A stretch of DNA of 64,000 nucleotides. Origin: Trileptium ribeirensis. Taxonomy: Eukaryota; Nematoda; Enoplea; Enoplida; Thoracostomopsidae. Positions 60,120-64,000 of this stretch are shown piece after piece (position 1 is the stretch's first letter; every line of letters begins with the position of its first letter). The stretch is from contig JASANE010020301.1 of assembly GCA_030248225.1 (NCBI GenBank), positions 32,445-96,444 of the forward strand. The letters are read 5' to 3'. Below the pieces are notes generated by a model. It was not told the origin of the DNA, did no database searches, and saw nothing but the letters and a program-made list of their open reading frames with translations. A program made the position numbers and the translations under genes.

Positions 60120-60345
60120 CAAACGGAAAATTTTTTTTAATTATTGGGCCAAATTTGGTACCAAACGGATCCTCTCGATAAAAGTTATCCAGTGAATCCA
60201 AGTTCAACTATGAATTTCCAACAAAGCGTCAACCCTGGGCAAGAAAATTTTTCGAGATATCTCGCAGACAAATATACTATATATTGTGGGCTCTATTGCC
60301 TGTAATAACAGGTGTGGGTTCTCTTCAAGAATCCACGATACATTA
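60120..60345. repeat. Dispersed repeat family H, copy 2
   Basis: It carries the landmarks listed for the copy at 44530, ending GGTTCTCTTCAAGAATCCACGATAC. A short (AAT)n microsatellite follows at 60372-60400 just before exon 2. Confidence 0.7.
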
Positions 60346-60432
60346 TCTAAGGTACTGCTGACAGGTAATAATGTTAAATAATAATAATAATAATAATAAA
60401 TGCAATATCACTTAAGTTACCTACTTACTTAC

Positions 60433-60756
60433 CGAATAATCTTTTCCAATCGATCAACATACATAGACAAATGCAAATTTTCTTTCAATAAAATGTGCAA
60501 CAAACGTGACTCCACTATCCATGAGAGTAGTTGCTCAGCTGTTAAACCGTCATCCTCTCCGTTATCAATTCCAGAACTCGAAGATGAAATTCCACCACCA
60601 ATCCCAGTAGTACCGGTTCCCATGCCTCCGATTCCACTGCTACCACTACTCCCTCCTGGCCCGCTATTGCATGATGATGAGCTCACAATGCTACAGAGGC
60701 GATTGATTTCACTCAAAGCGTTCATTTTTCCGCTAAAAGAGGATATTTGCAGTAAC
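60433..60756 (-). CDS. USP9X: USP9X/faf deubiquitinase, exon 2
   Basis: The exon opens with LLQISSFSGKMNALSEINRL and closes with LLHILLKENLHLSMYVDRLEKIIR. Both ends closely match human USP9X ([30 protein letters not shown]). Between them lies a Ser/Gly-rich low-complexity stretch of about 45 residues, ending GIDNGEDDGLTAEQ, where the human protein has only a short acidic linker. The acceptor is GATTTCAG and the donor is GTAAGT, with phase-2 boundaries at both ends. The insert is probably a disordered loop between solenoid helices. Confidence 0.96.
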
Positions 60757-63682
60757 CTGAAATCAATTAACCACATTAACCAACCTACAAGCAACCAAAT
60801 AGGTACAGTCGTGTTAAATTTTATATACCCACATCACTGTATTCAGGGTGCCGAAAAACCTATAATAAGCAATTTATTGTTGAAGCCATGTGTCAATTCT
60901 AGGTCATCTCTCCTTCGGAAATATTTAGGTTCACTTAATTTTCGGAACTTCTGTTTTAAAACGTTTCAAGCATCTGAAAATTTTTAAATCTAACATTTCC
61001 TGTATTTTTAGTGAACTATTTCTAGTCTAAATACTACTAATTATTTTCTATTTAAAACTTGATTGGAAAATTTGAAAGATTAGACCAGCCTAGAAATAAC
61101 GGTCTCATCGAAGAATGGTTCAAGATACCCCTGTAATTATAGACGCTTGCTCTCTTTAACTTGGCTTAGATTTCTGTAAGCCATCCGACCTTAACATTAT
61201 ACCACAAACGTAACTCCAAGGTTTGCCCTTGTTCCTTTTAAACGTTAATAATTTGTACTATCCCATAACGTCGTTGATTATGCCTCGTATGCTAGTCGCC
61301 ACAGTTACATAGTTGCTAAATCGAATTGGAATACGTATACAATCACCAAGATTTCTGGGAAAAACTTGTTGAAACACACTTGAACACAGTACATGGTTTA
61401 GGTTTACTGGCTTAAAATTTGATATAGCCGTGGCAGTTCGCTTTATTGCGATATATTGCTACAGATTCTAATATCTTACAACTTTACTGTACTTAACTCG
61501 ACGATTTTTCTTAAGCCCAAAGAGTTCAAACATTTTGCCTGGCAAAGGACCATGCTTTCACCTGCATCATCACAGCTAAACTAGTATGTAAACACAGGCA
61601 TATAAAGCATACGAAAAACATAGCTTTTCCTAAACTAACGTATCCAAACAAATGAAGACCGACTACAGTTTAAAAGTAGGATTCGTTTGATAAATGCGAC
61701 TCAATATAGCAAAACCATCGTATCCATTGCACTTGATACCCTATTGGACAATCAATGGTTGACAGTTGTAGATATCGATGAGATGGTTCAAGCGTGGTCT
61801 CTATTTACCGATGTTTCGAGATATAGGCTGCGAAACACAGGTACCACCCATGGCCAGACTTGGCTAAGAACCCTTAAAACCAGTTTTTTGCTACTCTGAC
61901 AAAAACATAGGGTTGGAGCTCTCATCGTACAAGTAAGGTGACATGTTCAATACTTTTGCTATTTAATGCGTGAATACACTGTAGGTTCGTAAACCTGGGT
62001 TGTTCTTTTGTCAAGCCATTTCACGATCGCGAAAATATCACGATTTTCTCTTATGTACGCGTACAGGATTTGCGATGCAGCAATGGGTAGAAGCTATTTC
62101 GCGACTTGGCATCCCATATTGCTGACCGCGCACAACTGAAAACACTATAACCAACCGCGTTTTTCTCGTGTGCTATAATACACAAACAGGCCGATAACAT
62201 TTTTGTTTCATTCACAATGTCATTGTATTATGAACGCGGATAAGCATGCAAAATAGATGCGAACGCAAATTGCATTCGTACATCCTAGAGACCATGTTCG
62301 TGTTCACAAAAATGCGAATACCAATGGCAAAAATGTGAACACGAATTTCTGCGTGAATCAATTCATTTTGACAAAATAACAATCTTGGTGTACACACTTA
62401 AAGTGGATTCACGCAAAAAATAGAAATTTTAGTAAAATATGAGTTATCTGTTAAAAAAAAGATTTCAACTCAACGATTCCCCTAGCGCAAAATCACTGGA
62501 AACCCCAGTGGCTTTGCTCGCGCCCTTCTATTAAAAATGAAGACATTGACTATGCCATGAATTGCCCTCTCCACATCATTAAAATCATAGGGGGTTAGAG
62601 CTGAGGCCCCAGCTTCAACCCAGACATACCTGGGAAATCTTCCCATTGTTAGCTGGAAAAACCGTTTCCCACGGGTTAACTGAGGCTTGTATAATTGAAT
62701 TTTATCGTGTTTCCAAGTGTTTTACGGGATGTGTATCATTATTTTTGTGTTATATATATTATCACTCTTCTGAAAATACGTATATGTTTCTACAGACCAC
62801 TCTTTATTTCACTGACTATAACAGTAGTATTAAGTTTTGTGACAACCGTTTTGTTAGTACCTAAAATACCTGGAGTGCTGGGGTTGACTTCGGTAAAGCC
62901 AAAATTATTGACGAACTGGAAAATCATGGCCCCACCCGCTTCAGTGGAGAGGCCAGAAGTATTTGTACTGCATTAAATACTACGTGCTGCAAAAGGTACG
63001 TCGACTGTTCTGGCTGACACACGACCTACCATGCACTGAATATCTGTTGAGTGTGTAATTGGTTCATTGATACAGGTTCTTTTAAATTCCTAGTTACTAA
63101 TGAGCAACCTTATATCGTCATCCAAAAAATCTCGAAAAACTAATAATTGTTTCGTTAACGCGTAATGCATTGCCAAAGTAATGTAAAGCCATGTAATGAG
63201 TATTTACCCCTTCATCACAATAAGATGTCGTATTGAGATCTACGTTGCTGCACCAAGCACAGTGTGAAAACTTGGTAAAATACAGTTAAAGCATTCGCTA
63301 AAGTTATGGATGGTAACAGCTAAAATTTTAAATTTATTCCGAAAATCGCGTACTTTATCAATTTGTTCTCCAAGCACTTGTATATCAACGCAAATCTATT
63401 ATGTATCCTTATCGTTCCAGGTGAAATACCGTCAGAAAATTTCAACCAATTTCGTATAGAAATATTTGTCGAGGCATCGAGCCAGGTGAACCCCAAAATG
63501 TTGTCAAGGGGACGCAAGCTACAGGTAACCCTGGACCCAAAAATCCAGCCATTCAAATTGGAGACCACTGTGTACTATATACTCCACTATACGAGTGCCT
63601 TGTACAACGCATAAACAACGTTTTCATTTATAGTTCAGCTGCGATCAACATCGAGCAACAAAGCAACCCAGAAAACACTTGC
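60757..63682. other. GC-AG intron between exons 1 and 2, nothing else recognised
   Basis: The intron begins GCAAGT at 63682 and ends TTTCAG at 60757 on the minus strand. Frames near 61687, 62646 and 63363 are short and lack domains. No transposon end was identified. Confidence 0.55.
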
Positions 63683-63873
63683 CTTAAAAGGAATTTGAAT
63701 CGAAACATATGCAGATCACCCAAAATTTTGCTGTTATCACCCGGACATCGCATCAAAATTAAACGCATATGATGAACTAGACTAGATATTGGATTTTCAC
63801 GACCTTCAAGCTTCGCAATGTCTTTTTTTAACGTAGCGTCAGTTAAACCGGCAAGATATTGAAATGCAATTGA
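63683..63873 (-). CDS. USP9X: USP9X/faf deubiquitinase, exon 1 of 17 in window
   Basis: This is the most N-terminal exon of the gene visible here; earlier exons lie beyond the right edge. It encodes 63 codons plus two bases. Residues such as LTDATLKKDIAKLEG, and FRFKFLLR at the exon end, follow the human USP9X helical-repeat region (LTDEELKKEAKNEA, FRLKMILR). The acceptor is TTTCAG. The donor is GCAAGT, so the following intron is of the GC-AG class; the codon split AG|G restores the conserved arginine before LLQISSF. In the family this region is an armadillo-like solenoid that positions substrates for the ubiquitin protease. Confidence 0.93.
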
Positions 63874-64000
63874 CTGAAATCACGCACATAAAAATTATTA
63901 TGCAGAGCAAATGTTCATGACAGAAAACAAAATTTCAGGCATTATATTGCTAACAAATCTATATTACAATAAAAATTAGACTTTAAAAATCAGCTTTTTG

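Noticed and set aside
62470..62980. Possible transposon block with CCCCAGTGG and CATAGGGGGTTAGAGCTGA, similar to about 4850-4880
   Set aside because: The shared stretch is too short and too diverged to define a repeat.

Overview
This is invertebrate animal nuclear DNA, most likely from an arthropod or similar small-bodied animal. It is AT-rich by eye and has multi-kilobase introns, spliceosomal GT-AG splice sites and dense, decayed transposable elements. It contains no bacterial operons, rRNA genes or CRISPR. One host gene spans almost the whole window on the minus strand: an orthologue of the giant deubiquitinase USP9X, called fat facets (faf) in Drosophila. I traced 17 exons, read right to left from 63873 down to 2161. 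They total 4918 coding bases, and the reading frame runs unbroken across all 16 splice junctions. They cover the helical-repeat N-terminal half, the ubiquitin-like domain and the central scaffold, up to just before the peptidase domain. The extreme N-terminus lies beyond the right edge. The catalytic domain and C-terminus lie beyond the left edge.

All other recognisable content sits inside the introns. At 1-4152 there is a foldback element, an old MITE copy and an 82-bp tandem duplication. At 4415-9568 there are decayed repeats. The long intron 9660-18915 carries two MITEs with perfect 5-bp target duplications, two copies of one dispersed repeat (one with a 418-bp tandem duplication) and a wrecked minus-strand non-LTR retrotransposon. 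The intron 19168-23926 carries a Tc1/mariner-like MITE with a CTCG-repeat core, an RTE-like retrotransposon 3' end split by a 1.6-kb inverted-repeat element, and a C-rich block. Intron 28011-32630 holds a dead hAT transposase of the TTF-finger/DUF4371 type.

From 32819 to 37315 there is another foldback element, a 180-bp tandem array and a 301-bp MITE close to exon 8. Intron 37597-45484 contains a 4.58-kb end-to-end non-LTR retrotransposon of the R1/LOA/I-like group, with 9-bp target duplications, a (TCTA)n tail, an ATGA ORF1/ORF2 overlap and three disabling mutations. The right-hand introns contain an 800-bp tandem duplication, CCGGAA-rich blocks and two degenerate 160-170-bp satellite arrays.

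I found no second host gene. The most useful results are the complete exon model (including one GC-AG intron and several low-complexity insertions), the element boundaries fixed by target-site duplications, and several apparently unclassified inverted-repeat families. I did not find a wholly new biological system.
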